Positions 35,179 to 43,701 of a DNA stretch of 64,000 bases are shown piece by piece. The notes beneath the pieces are model-generated. The model was not told the DNA's origin. It was given only the letters and a program-made list of their open reading frames with translations, and ran no database searches. The first letter of the stretch is position 1. Each line of letters begins with the position of its first letter. Both the position numbers and the translations under genes were made by a program. The DNA is from Dyadobacter endophyticus (GTDB lineage Bacteria; Bacteroidota; Bacteroidia; Cytophagales; Spirosomataceae), in assembly GCF_014641595.1 (NCBI RefSeq), contig NZ_BMIA01000001.1, positions 2,418,426 through 2,482,425 of the forward strand, written 5' to 3'.

Positions 35179-36594
35179 ATGAACGAAAAAAATCATCCTA
35201 ACCGCCCATCCGCGCAAATATCCATTGCTGTCCTGCCATTTACGAATCTGAGCAATGATCCCGAAGAGGAGTATTTCAGCGATGGTGTCACCGAAGAAAT
35301 CATCAATGTGTTGAGTCGTGTACCGGGTTTGCAGGTGGCCGGGAGAACTTCGTCTTTTACTTTTAAGGGCCATCATCACAACCCGCAATGGATCGGCGCG
35401 CAGTTGCAGGTCGGTTTTGTTCTGGACGGCAGCTTGCAAACGTCCGGTGACCAGTTGCTGATCACCGCAAGGCTTGTGAAGGCCGAAGATGGCTTGCAGG
35501 TCTGGTCTGAAAAGTATGATAGGGCATTGGAAGACATATTTGATGTCCAGGAAGAAATAGCACAGGCCATTCTGGGTTCCGTCAAGATCGAACTGCTGGG
35601 CGAGGAACCCGGAATTGCTTTCAAGCGGTATACGCATAATAAGGAAGCTTACCAGCTTTACCTCCGCGCGCGGTTCTACCACAATAAGTTCGGCGGCAGC
35701 GATGACTACAATCGAGCCATCGGCTATTTCCAGGCTGCCCTGGAAATCGACCCGTCTTACGCGATAGCCTACTCCGGCATTGCTTCCTGCTATTTGAACA
35801 TGTGGTTTTACCGGCATCTTCCGGCCGCGAAAGCCTTGCCGCTGATGAAGGAAGCAACCGAGCAGGCGCTGGCATTGGACGACGGCATTGCCGAAAGTTA
35901 CCTCGCGCTCGCACGCATGCAAATGCTGTACGAATGGGACTTCGCCGCCGCTTCGGGGTCGTTCCAAAAGGCATTGGACCTGAACTGGAATACAGCCGAC
36001 CTTCACGGACAACACGCACTGTATCTGGCCCTTACCGATCGGCCGGTCGAGGCAGAAGCCGAAGCGGCACAGGCCCTATCGCTCGAACCGTTTTCACTGA
36101 TCAACAATTTCTACGCAGCCTATGTATACTGGGTTTCAGCCAAGTTCGACCTGGCCGTCGGGCAGGGACGCAGGCTTGTGGCGCTGGACCCTTCTTTCTG
36201 GGGCGGCCATATGATCACCGGCCTGAACCTGATCACGCTAAAAGACTACCCCTCCGCCCAGGATGCCCTTGAAACCGCTTTGGAAATCAACTACAACGGC
36301 ATTACACTGAGCGCCTGCGGCGTACTCTTCGGATTGTCGGGAGAAACCGACAGTGCGAGAGATATTCTCACGCAAATGTCATCGCTGGGTAAAACCAGCG
36401 TCGTTGCCAATTATGACATGGGCATTGTAAATGCCTCGATCGGCGAAACCGCGACGGCCGTGGCCTGCTTCCAGGCGGCGATCGACAAACACGAACCGCC
36501 GATGTTGTTTTTCAAATACATTGTCAGGGACTGGTTGTCGGGCGATTTGTATGACCAGCGCTACGAATTGCTGATTAGCCAGGTAGTCAAATGA
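35179..36594 (+). CDS. TolB-N/FlgO-like plus TPR protein
   Basis: A 471-aa protein. Residues 14-130 carry the TolB N-terminal/FlgO-like pattern SIAVLPFTNLSNDPEEEYFS then DGVTEEIINVLSRVPGLQVAGRTSSFTFKG and WSEKYDRALEDIFDVQEEIA. This module normally follows an adenylate cyclase, kinase or winged-helix output domain. Residues 150-450 hold about eight TPR-like repeats (e.g. YNRAIGYFQAALEIDPSYAIAYSGIA). Here the output domain and any membrane helix are missing, so it is a stand-alone scaffold. The gene starts 76 bp after the hxlR stop. Function is unknown beyond protein-protein interaction. Confidence 0.85.
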   Translation: MNEKNHPNRPSAQISIAVLPFTNLSNDPEEEYFSDGVTEEIINVLSRVPGLQVAGRTSSFTFKGHHHNPQWIGAQLQVGFVLDGSLQTSGDQLLITARLVKAEDGLQVWSEKYDRALEDIFDVQEEIAQAILGSVKIELLGEEPGIAFKRYTHNKEAYQLYLRARFYHNKFGGSDDYNRAIGYFQAALEIDPSYAIAYSGIASCYLNMWFYRHLPAAKALPLMKEATEQALALDDGIAESYLALARMQMLYEWDFAAASGSFQKALDLNWNTADLHGQHALYLALTDRPVEAEAEAAQALSLEPFSLINNFYAAYVYWVSAKFDLAVGQGRRLVALDPSFWGGHMITGLNLITLKDYPSAQDALETALEINYNGITLSACGVLFGLSGETDSARDILTQMSSLGKTSVVANYDMGIVNASIGETATAVACFQAAIDKHEPPMLFFKYIVRDWLSGDLYDQRYELLISQVVK

Positions 36595-36645
36595 ACATTT
36601 GATTTTTTATATTTTATTTCCGTAACAACATCAAACATTTTATTC

Positions 36646-36653
36646 TACCTTTG
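36646..36653 (+). promoter_or_regulatory. -7 promoter element of the cold-shock gene
   Basis: TACCTTTG matches TANNTTTG, 23 bp before the ATG at 36677. The region upstream is AT-rich but lacks a clear TTTG at -33. Confidence 0.6.
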
Positions 36654-36676
36654 AAGCTTAACAAAATAGTAAAAGT

Positions 36677-36868
36677 ATGAACAAGGGTAGGGTCAAATTT
36701 TTTAATGAAACGAAAGGTTTCGGTTTCATTTCTCCTGAAGATGGAGGAGATGACATTTTTGTACACACATCAGGTCTGAAAGACAATGTTCGTGAAAACG
36801 ACCTTGTAACTTATGAAGTTGAGAATGGCCGGAAAGGACTGAATGCTGTCAACGTTACGTTGGTTTAA
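36677..36868 (+). CDS. Cold-shock domain protein (CspA family)
   Basis: A 63-aa single cold-shock domain. RNA-binding motifs RNP1 (KGFGFI, residues 14-19) and RNP2 (DIFVH) are intact, and the start MNKGRVKFFNETKGFGFISP is typical. CspA-type proteins bind single-stranded RNA, melt secondary structure and can act as antiterminators. A weak 8-bp-stem terminator follows 26 bp after the stop, and beyond it lies a fatty acid desaturase gene on the same strand. The neighbourhood suggests a low-temperature response, although temperature control cannot be read from the sequence. Confidence 0.95.
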   Translation: MNKGRVKFFNETKGFGFISPEDGGDDIFVHTSGLKDNVRENDLVTYEVENGRKGLNAVNVTLV

Positions 36869-36894
36869 GCGGTCACTTTATACGACAACAGATA

Positions 36895-36922
36895 AATCCT
36901 CCTTATTTGGGAGGATTTTTTA
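36895..36922 (+). terminator. Terminator between the cold-shock and desaturase genes
   Basis: AATCCTCC (36895-36902) pairs with GGAGGATT (36910-36917), followed by TTTTTATTT. The loop is 7 nt. The desaturase start codon is only 32 bp beyond the T-run. Confidence 0.8.
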
Positions 36923-36953
36923 TTTAAAAATCGAGCATTAACACCCATCCTTT

Positions 36954-38009
36954 ATGGCATTTATCGACATTGTACTGCGCCGGCCTTCGTACGGATGGCA
37001 AGATGAACAGGGAAATCTGATCAAACCACGTCCTGGTCAGATTTTTGCCGAATTCTTCAAACGGCTGAACATTGTGCGGGATAAGAGGAACTGGCTCTCG
37101 CTGATGAGCTGGGTGAAAGTGCTTTGTATGGTGCCTTTCCTGGCACTTTTTATTTTCAAATTTTTCAGTCTCTGGTTGCTGCTGGCGGCATTCGTGTACA
37201 GCATGTTCATTATGGGCACGCATGGCACCATCTGGCACCATCGCTATTGCACACACGGCGCATACAAGTTCAAGAACCGCTTCTGGCGTTTCTTTACCCA
37301 AAATCTTACGGTTTGTATGATCCCGGAAGAGATCTACGTGATTTCGCACCACGTACACCACGCCAAATCCGACCAACCCGGCGATCCGTACAATGCCGAG
37401 GCGGGTTTCCTTTATTGCTTCCTGGCCGACGTGAACCATCAGCCAATCGCAACGGATCTTAGCGAAAACGACTATAACCGCGTGAAATCGCTCATGAAGC
37501 ATACGGGCGTTATAGCCAATTCCTATCAGCAATACCTATCGTGGGGCTCCTACCAGCACCCGGGACGAGCTATGCTCTACTGGCTGCTCAACTGGTCGTT
37601 CTGGTATGCGGCTTTCTTCCTGCTCGGTGGCCACGCACTGGCCTGCACGTTGTTCGGCGCCGCCGGCTTCTGGGCGGTTGGTGTGCGTACATTTAATTAT
37701 GAAGGGCACGGAAAAGGCCAGGATAAGCAACGCCCAGGAACCGACTTTAATCAAAGCGATAAGTCGATCAACCAGCTTTGGCCGGGGATCGTTGCCGGCG
37801 AATGGCATAACAACCACCATCTTTTCCCGAAAAGTGCGCGTAGCGGTTTTAAACCTCACCAGGTGGATATGGCATGGTACTACATCAAAATGATGAATAC
37901 GCTCGGCGCGATATCCAGCTACCATGATTCGAAAGAGCAGTTCTACAAACTATACGAATCCCCCTATCGCGAGGCATTGCAAAATACGGCAAATCATGCC
38001 GAAGCCTGA
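36954..38009 (+). CDS. Membrane fatty acid (acyl-CoA type) desaturase
   Basis: A 351-aa integral membrane desaturase. The three His clusters for the di-iron site are HGTIWHHRYCTH (about residues 89-100), HHVHH (about 136-140) and HNNHH (about 287-291), in the spacing of acyl-lipid or acyl-CoA delta-9 desaturases. Four or so hydrophobic segments surround them (CMVPFLALFIFKFFSLWLLL). It inserts a double bond into membrane acyl chains, raising fluidity. The gene lies directly behind the cold-shock gene and its terminator; no separate TANNTTTG promoter was found, so read-through may contribute. Confidence 0.92.
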   Translation: MAFIDIVLRRPSYGWQDEQGNLIKPRPGQIFAEFFKRLNIVRDKRNWLSLMSWVKVLCMVPFLALFIFKFFSLWLLLAAFVYSMFIMGTHGTIWHHRYCTHGAYKFKNRFWRFFTQNLTVCMIPEEIYVISHHVHHAKSDQPGDPYNAEAGFLYCFLADVNHQPIATDLSENDYNRVKSLMKHTGVIANSYQQYLSWGSYQHPGRAMLYWLLNWSFWYAAFFLLGGHALACTLFGAAGFWAVGVRTFNYEGHGKGQDKQRPGTDFNQSDKSINQLWPGIVAGEWHNNHHLFPKSARSGFKPHQVDMAWYYIKMMNTLGAISSYHDSKEQFYKLYESPYREALQNTANHAEA

Positions 38010-38038
38010 AAAATACTAAGCCTTCACCCGCATTGTGT

Positions 38039-38076
38039 CGACAATTTGTAGTATTTACACTACAATAGAATTGTCG
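38039..38076. promoter_or_regulatory. Hairpin/inverted repeat upstream of the sensor kinase gene
   Basis: CGACAATT-TGTAGT (38039-38052) pairs with ACTACA (38059-38064) and AATTGTCG (38069-38076), leaving a 4-nt bulge. It lies 30 bp after the desaturase stop and about 97 bp before the kinase start. A related sequence, TGTCGACTATTGTA, recurs near 38140-38153. No T-run follows, so I read it as a possible operator rather than a terminator. Confidence 0.4.
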
Positions 38077-38172
38077 CGCGCGCTTTTCTGAACAGTTATT
38101 CCCGTGTATTTCATCGAAATGCGTAGAACAATTTCTATCTTGTCGACTATTGTATACGCATAAGCATCCTCA

Positions 38173-41100
38173 GTGAATAAAAGCGCCCGTTCCGTCTGTC
38201 TTTTGCTGCTTCTCCTATTCTGCAATTCAGTCCTTACCTGGTCTCAGAGAACACAGCCTCCCTGGTTACAGGAGTTTCGCATCGAACATTACACCGATGA
38301 AGACGGCCTGCCCCAAAATAGCGTTTACGCCATCGCCCGCGACGAACTGGGGTACGTGTGGCTTTCGACCGAGCGTGGCCTCGCCCGGTTCGACGGTAAG
38401 AATTTTAAAATTTTCGAGAATTTCGGAAAGACCTATTCCTCTGCCAGTATAGGCATGTTCAACATCGATCCCCGCCCAAAACCCGCTGGTTTTTTTGCGC
38501 TGAACAATGAATGGAACTTCATACATATCCATCAGGGCAAGGCCGCGATAGACACTGTGTTGCATCAGTTTATCAAACAGCAGCCATTTCGATACCCGGA
38601 CAAAGGCGACGGACATATTATGGAGCGGCATCCGAGGCTCTACTATGGAAACCCGTTCCCGAACTACGCTGTGTACCCGGCCGGAGGCGACCGCTTTTTT
38701 GTTTTCAACGGTACTGCGCTTGAATATTTCGAGAAAAAAAAGAGCAAAGGGCGGGTCAGGTGGGTTGATGAAGGCCCCTGGCATTTCTTTTGGCTGGATA
38801 ACTGTTTCTACCATCTCAAAAATGGAAAACTCCACCTGTTTACCACCGATTCGGGCCCGTTCGGTGCCCGGCCAGCCGTTTTGAAAGGCGCATTAACCAA
38901 TGAACTTTTATACCGGCAAGGCAAATACGAGCTGTATTGGAACAACGCCATGAACCAGACGTTTATTCGAGCGGGTCAGTCTGTTTACCGGATCAGACGC
39001 GAACAAAACGGAGATTTAAACTCCGAGCTGATCCTGAATGGATTTGATTTCGAGAAAGAACAAGTATTAGCCATTCATTACGACCCCAACACCCACCGCA
39101 TCTTCCTCGGCACGCAACTCAGCGGCCTTTTTGTGCTTACCAGAAAAAGGTTTACAACCCTGGCATCCCCCTACCCCGGTACCGACCAGGTCTACTACGG
39201 ACAAGCGCTGATTAACAAAAACACAGTATTATCCAACCAGGGGATCGCCTACACGACAAATGATTCCGGAAACATCACGAGCCGGCAGCTTCCCCTGATA
39301 ACCCGCAGTGTGTTCTGGGACAAATCCAGCATTCTGAGAGATGACAACGGCTTTATCTGGTGTAAGCTCGCAAACAAACTGATGTTGTTCGAGCCAGATG
39401 GGTCTGCTATTAAACTGGCCTGGACATTGCCCTCCGAAATCACCCAACTTTACCAGGGTCCCGACGGAACGATCTGGATAGCAACCAGTACCGAAGGCCT
39501 CTTCTCGATGCGCGCTCCCTTCACAAGGAACAGCCACCCCGATTTGTTTTTAAAAGGACCTCTCATCGACATATCCTGGCTGGTAGAGCAATCGGCCGAC
39601 ACGTTCTGGATTGGTACCCGTCGGGGGCTTTTCCGGATTTCAAAAAGAACCAAGAAGATATCGGCGATCAAGGGACTGGAAGGTATTTATATACGAAGCC
39701 TGCATATCTCTCAAAACCAATCCGAGATCTGGCTAACGACTTATAAGGATGGCTTTTTTCTTCTGAAAGATGGAAAACTAACCCGCTTTCCGCCCGACCG
39801 GAAGGGTTATCTCGCCAACTCGCATTGCATTGTCGAAGACGATAAGGGTTTTTTATGGATTCCTACGAACCGGGGCTTGTTCCAGATCTTAAAGAAGGAC
39901 TTACTGAACTACGCCGACAAGCCAACAGACCTCTATTATCACCACTATTCGAAAATCGACGGGTTTAATAGCAATGAATTCAATGGAGGGTGCCAGCCCT
40001 GTGCCCTCCGGCTGCCTTCCGGAATAGTGTCGCTGCCTTCCATGAATGGACTGGTCTGGTTCAACCCGGAGCAGACGTCGGCGGAGATGCCCGACAAGAA
40101 GATCGTCATCGACCGCATCGAGATCGACCAGCAAGCCGTAGCGGAACCCTGGAAGCGCATTACCTTCACACAGAGCCAGAAACAGCTGAGATTAGAGGTG
40201 AATACACCTTTTTTCGGAAATGACTACAACGTTGAATTTTCCTACGCCCTCGCGAAACGTGGTACTGCCCCTGCTCCACCCGACTGGCTGAACGTCGACG
40301 CGCCCATTACCAACAAAGCGACGATCAATATTTCCAGCCTGGGCAAAGGGAGGTATACCCTGTATATCAGAAAAAAAAACGGTTTCGGCGCAGGTAATTA
40401 CGGCTACGAGACTGTCGAAATCGATGTTCCGCCGTTCTGGTATCAGACCTGGTGGTTTTACTTGTCGATCGTGCTGGCAGTCTTTCTGGCTGCGTTTCTT
40501 TACTTGAAATACAGGATTCGTTCGATCCAGCGAAGAAGCCGGCTCCTTGAACTCCAGATCAGCGAACGTACCAGCCAGTTACAGGGCACACTACGGGATT
40601 TGGAAAGCTCACAAAACGAGCTACTCAGCCAGATGCACCTTCAATCCCGTCTAATGGCCTCTATTGCGCATGACGTCCGCTCCCCGCTTGGCGCGGCGAT
40701 CATCGTAGCCGGCGAAATGCAGAAAATGATCGAACGACAACAGTTCGACATGGTGTCGCTTTTTGGCAAAAACATAGAAGATGCCCTGCGCATGGTAAAG
40801 GGCTCCCTGGAAGACCTGCTGGCCTATGTAAAGATCCAGGTCTACAATCACGAACCCAAGAGTGAAACAGTGGCGCTGCACGAACTGCTCGAAGAAAATA
40901 TGCAGCTCTACGGTAAAAACACCAGAATCAATTCAAACACATTCCTGAACCTGATCCCCGCCGGTACATTTGTCGATACCCACCAGCAACTGCTCAAAAT
41001 CATCATCCATAACATCATCGACAATGCCAACAAGTTCACGGATAATGGCGAGATTCGGGCTTACGTCTCACAACACAACAGCCGCCTGCAACTCATCATC

Positions 41101-41307
41101 GAAGATTCCGGTCGCGGAATTTCAAAGGAGCTGCTTGCCTGGTTTATGGAAGACAAGGCATTGCCGCCTACATCACCGCACACCGGGATCGGCCTGGCGA
41201 TGATCAAGGAACTGGCGCCATCGGTGACGGAACGTATTGAGATGGAACGGCTCGATCCGGGAACCAGGGTTACGCTTACGTTCCGTGCATTTTCGCAGCA
41301 TAATTAA
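38173..41307 (+). CDS. Two-component propeller sensor histidine kinase
   Basis: A 1044-aa sensor kinase starting at GTG (38173), with a signal sequence (about residues 1-25). The extracytoplasmic part has repeated two-component-regulator propeller blades (EDGLPQNSVYAIARDELGYVW, DDKGFLWIPTNRGLF, GTIWIATSTEGLFSM) and a Y_Y_Y domain ending PPFWYQTWWFYL. One transmembrane helix (about residues 758-778) is followed by a coiled coil, a HisKA site (IAHDVRSPL, His833) and an intact ATPase domain (DNANKFTDNG, DSGRGIS, TGIGLAMI). Unlike an HTCS it has no receiver or AraC part. The NarL-type regulator encoded convergently, 9 bp away, is its likely partner. The ligand is unknown. Confidence 0.92.
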   Translation: MNKSARSVCLLLLLLFCNSVLTWSQRTQPPWLQEFRIEHYTDEDGLPQNSVYAIARDELGYVWLSTERGLARFDGKNFKIFENFGKTYSSASIGMFNIDPRPKPAGFFALNNEWNFIHIHQGKAAIDTVLHQFIKQQPFRYPDKGDGHIMERHPRLYYGNPFPNYAVYPAGGDRFFVFNGTALEYFEKKKSKGRVRWVDEGPWHFFWLDNCFYHLKNGKLHLFTTDSGPFGARPAVLKGALTNELLYRQGKYELYWNNAMNQTFIRAGQSVYRIRREQNGDLNSELILNGFDFEKEQVLAIHYDPNTHRIFLGTQLSGLFVLTRKRFTTLASPYPGTDQVYYGQALINKNTVLSNQGIAYTTNDSGNITSRQLPLITRSVFWDKSSILRDDNGFIWCKLANKLMLFEPDGSAIKLAWTLPSEITQLYQGPDGTIWIATSTEGLFSMRAPFTRNSHPDLFLKGPLIDISWLVEQSADTFWIGTRRGLFRISKRTKKISAIKGLEGIYIRSLHISQNQSEIWLTTYKDGFFLLKDGKLTRFPPDRKGYLANSHCIVEDDKGFLWIPTNRGLFQILKKDLLNYADKPTDLYYHHYSKIDGFNSNEFNGGCQPCALRLPSGIVSLPSMNGLVWFNPEQTSAEMPDKKIVIDRIEIDQQAVAEPWKRITFTQSQKQLRLEVNTPFFGNDYNVEFSYALAKRGTAPAPPDWLNVDAPITNKATINISSLGKGRYTLYIRKKNGFGAGNYGYETVEIDVPPFWYQTWWFYLSIVLAVFLAAFLYLKYRIRSIQRRSRLLELQISERTSQLQGTLRDLESSQNELLSQMHLQSRLMASIAHDVRSPLGAAIIVAGEMQKMIERQQFDMVSLFGKNIEDALRMVKGSLEDLLAYVKIQVYNHEPKSETVALHELLEENMQLYGKNTRINSNTFLNLIPAGTFVDTHQQLLKIIIHNIIDNANKFTDNGEIRAYVSQHNSRLQLIIEDSGRGISKELLAWFMEDKALPPTSPHTGIGLAMIKELAPSVTERIEMERLDPGTRVTLTFRAFSQHN

Positions 41308-41316
41308 CCCGGCATA

Positions 41317-42039
41317 TCAAGGCTGTTCCGGGAACCGTTGTTCCGGGAACCGTTGTTCCGGGAACCGCTGCTCCGGGAGCCGCTGCTCCGGGAGCCGTTG
41401 CTCGGCCAGTCGCTGCTCACGGAGCTTGTCCGCTAGGTCAATCACATTATCGACACCCAGTTTTTCAAATATCCGCGCTTTGTAAGTACTCACGGTATTG
41501 GACTGAATATCGAGATGAGCGGCAATTTCCTTCACCCATTTTCCCGCCACCAACAATTCCGAGATCTCTCGCTCGCGCCCCGAAAGGCTCTTGATTCCGA
41601 ATGGACGTGTCCGTTTCTGCTTACCGTAAGTCACCACATCGAGCAACCTCTCCTGCACGGCCTGGCTTACATAACGGCTTTTCTTGACCACCGTTAAGAT
41701 GGCTTTGACAGTCTCGCTCCGCTCGGCGGTTTTGGAAAGATACCCATTTGCACCGGCTGCGACGAATGCGAGCGCGTTCTGTTGCTCGTCGGCCGCGGAG
41801 CAAACCAGAATAGGCACCTCCGGCTGCAACTGGCGGATTTTTCCGATCATCGCCGTCCCCTGGCCCCCGGGAAGTTCGATATCGAGCAGGATCAGGTCAT
41901 ACGGGTTGCCGCGGACGCAGATGACGGCATGATCAAAGCTTTCTGATTCATCGATGGTTGCATGGCCGTAAAGGTCCTGCAAAACGATCTTCATACTCAT
42001 CCGAACCAAAAAATGATCTTCAACAATAAGAATGTTCAT
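41317..42039 (-). CDS. NarL/FixJ response regulator with repeat-encoded C-terminal tail
   Basis: A 240-aa response regulator. The receiver domain (residues 1-120) has the acidic pair Glu7-Asp8, phospho-acceptor Asp53 (LILLDIELPGG) and Lys103. The LuxR helix-turn-helix is at about 148-208 (LSGREREISELLVAGKWVKEI, IQSNTVSTYKARIFEKLGV). A normal family member would end soon after; here about 30 extra residues form pentapeptides LREQR, LAEQR, LPEQR (x2), FPEQR (x3, last imperfect). The tail is encoded by 15-bp tandem repeats. It converges with the propeller kinase gene, its probable cognate sensor. The tail's role is unknown. Confidence 0.92.
   Translation of the reverse strand: MNILIVEDHFLVRMSMKIVLQDLYGHATIDESESFDHAVICVRGNPYDLILLDIELPGGQGTAMIGKIRQLQPEVPILVCSAADEQQNALAFVAAGANGYLSKTAERSETVKAILTVVKKSRYVSQAVQERLLDVVTYGKQKRTRPFGIKSLSGREREISELLVAGKWVKEIAAHLDIQSNTVSTYKARIFEKLGVDNVIDLADKLREQRLAEQRLPEQRLPEQRFPEQRFPEQRFPEQP
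41326..41430. repeat. 15-bp tandem repeat in the response regulator gene
   Basis: Seven units of 15 bp: two identical TTCCGGGAACCGTTG, one with a single change, two CTCCGGGAGCCG(C/T)TG, then two degenerate units. The unit contains the palindrome TTCCGGGAA. Repeat length keeps the reading frame, so copy-number change alters only the tail length. Units nearest the stop codon are the most identical, suggesting recent expansion at that end. Confidence 0.9.
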
Positions 42040-42179
42040 GACCTAATCTAATAGTGGGTTTGTCGTAAAACAACACGCAATTGTAGTAATAATTCGCATA
42101 TTCTTCAAGTTAAATTTAGCTTCTTCCGGGGTAAGCCCACGGATTTCGGAGCCTGCGGCGAATGCGAAGTAATAATACC

Positions 42180-42214
42180 AAAAATCTCCCGGGCTTATAC
42201 AACAACCCGGGAGA
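42180..42214 (-). terminator. Terminator of the T9SS-sorted protein gene
   Basis: TCTCCCGGG (42185-42193) pairs perfectly with CCCGGGAGA (42206-42214); on the minus strand it is followed by TTTTT. It begins 43 bp after the stop of the gene at 42258. Confidence 0.85.
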
Positions 42215-42257
42215 ATGGGAGTTTTTATCACCTCTACGGACAATGGCCAGCGTGGCG

Positions 42258-43580
42258 CTACCGGGTAACGGCTACTTTGTGTGTGCTGATAGTGCCGTCA
42301 AACAGGGTCAAGGTCACGATATAGACGCCGGGCGTGAGCTTGCTGACATCGACTCCGTCGTTGGATACCTTTTGCACTTGTAGAAGATATTGGCCGGCAA
42401 TGTTTTTTACCGATACTTCTTTCACCATGACATAGCTGTCGATGAGCAGTTTGTCAGACACCGGGTTCGGATATGGCCTGACGGCCTCACCTTTGATTTC
42501 TACATTACGGATCGCGCTGTACGCGAAGCTATCATCCCTGTCCACCATTTTCAGCCGGTACAGGTTCTGTCCTGTCAAAGGTGCGTTATCTGTATAGAAG
42601 TAATCGACCAGAACTTTACTTTCTCCAGTTGAAGCAACCGTCCCGATCTTGCCCCATTTTTTGCCGTCGGCACTTCGCTCGACTTCGAACCGGTCGCTAT
42701 TGGTTTCCTCCGTGGTTGCCCAGCTGAGCAATGCGGTTTTCCCCTCGGCAACGGCCGCAAAGCGGGTCAGCGTTACCGGAAGCGGCAGAATAAGCGAAGC
42801 AAATGTATAGGCTGTATAGGAATCCGGCGCCAGCGACGAGGTAGTCGTAATGGACCCCTCTGCCAGGCTGCCGCTACCACCCAGTATGGATGTAACATCC
42901 ACTTTCGACGGAATGGCCACCCATTGCGTTCCGTTCCATCCGGCGATCGTGAGTTTAGCAAGGTTCCCCCCCGTCAACGAAGCTATGGCGCTTCCTGCGT
43001 CCCAGGTCAGCGTCAGTGGCGTCGCATTTGCGCCATCAATGTCCCAATATTCGATAATACTCACGACCTCGACGTTCTGGCCCACGCTGGCCGTTGCGAA
43101 CGGCCCGCCATTTGGAAGCGCGGCATAGTTAGCCCCTGTAAACAGGTTACTTGTGGCGGCGGTATTAGGGTCTGTATGAAAATAAGCACCCATTGTCCCA
43201 TCTGCAGATGCCGCAAACTGCCCCAAAGCTCCATTGTCGCCTACAGGGAAGACAAATGTGCCCGCTCCGTACTTGCGCACGTAGCCGTCCACATAGCCCG
43301 CGTCCGAAGCACCAACGGACGTCAGGTTATCTCCGGCGAAGTTCAGCACACCGAAGCTTCCTGTTGCACGCTCGGTAAGGATCACACCGGGCTGGGTGCC
43401 CCCTCCTCCGGTAACGAAATTGTGGTTGCCGAAAAATGACATTTGAGCACCGCCGAAAATAGTCGTATTTCCCTGGCTGCCTTCCTGGGCATGGGCCAGG
43501 TGCCCGAGCAAAAGCAGGGCAGCAGAAACCGCCGCGCCGCGCCATCCGCTTCCGGATGAGCTGGTATAAAGTTGTTTCAT
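42258..43580 (-). CDS. T9SS type A sorting-domain secreted protein
   Basis: A 440-aa exported protein with a signal peptide ending LLLLGHLAHAQ. The body is rich in Gly, Thr and Ala (GGGGTQPGVILTERATGSFG) and includes VDGYVRKYGAGTFVFPVGD, a segment also seen in the T9SS protein at 4575-6011 (VNGYVVKTGTGSFVYPVGD). A linker LPVTLTRFAAVAEGKTALLSW leads to the sorting domain PYPNPVSDKLLID ... LTPGVYIVTLTLFDGTISTHKV. It should be displayed at or released from the surface through the type IX system. The partial similarity to the earlier T9SS protein implies a shared ancestor. No enzymatic domain was recognised. Confidence 0.9.
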   Translation of the reverse strand: MKQLYTSSSGSGWRGAAVSAALLLLGHLAHAQEGSQGNTTIFGGAQMSFFGNHNFVTGGGGTQPGVILTERATGSFGVLNFAGDNLTSVGASDAGYVDGYVRKYGAGTFVFPVGDNGALGQFAASADGTMGAYFHTDPNTAATSNLFTGANYAALPNGGPFATASVGQNVEVVSIIEYWDIDGANATPLTLTWDAGSAIASLTGGNLAKLTIAGWNGTQWVAIPSKVDVTSILGGSGSLAEGSITTTSSLAPDSYTAYTFASLILPLPVTLTRFAAVAEGKTALLSWATTEETNSDRFEVERSADGKKWGKIGTVASTGESKVLVDYFYTDNAPLTGQNLYRLKMVDRDDSFAYSAIRNVEIKGEAVRPYPNPVSDKLLIDSYVMVKEVSVKNIAGQYLLQVQKVSNDGVDVSKLTPGVYIVTLTLFDGTISTHKVAVTR

Positions 43581-43701
43581 TGTTTCGTCTTGGTTAAATG
43601 ACAGGCATCACGAAAATGCTTGCAGCGCCGCGGTGTTGATACCCACGCCGCCGTGCTTCATCACCACCACATGCCAGGCATGTTGAAATGAAGCAAATGT
43701 C

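Noticed and set aside
42043..42243. A 66-codon minus-strand frame between the T9SS gene and the response regulator gene
   Set aside because: It runs through the terminator stem at 42185-42214 and shows no family feature.
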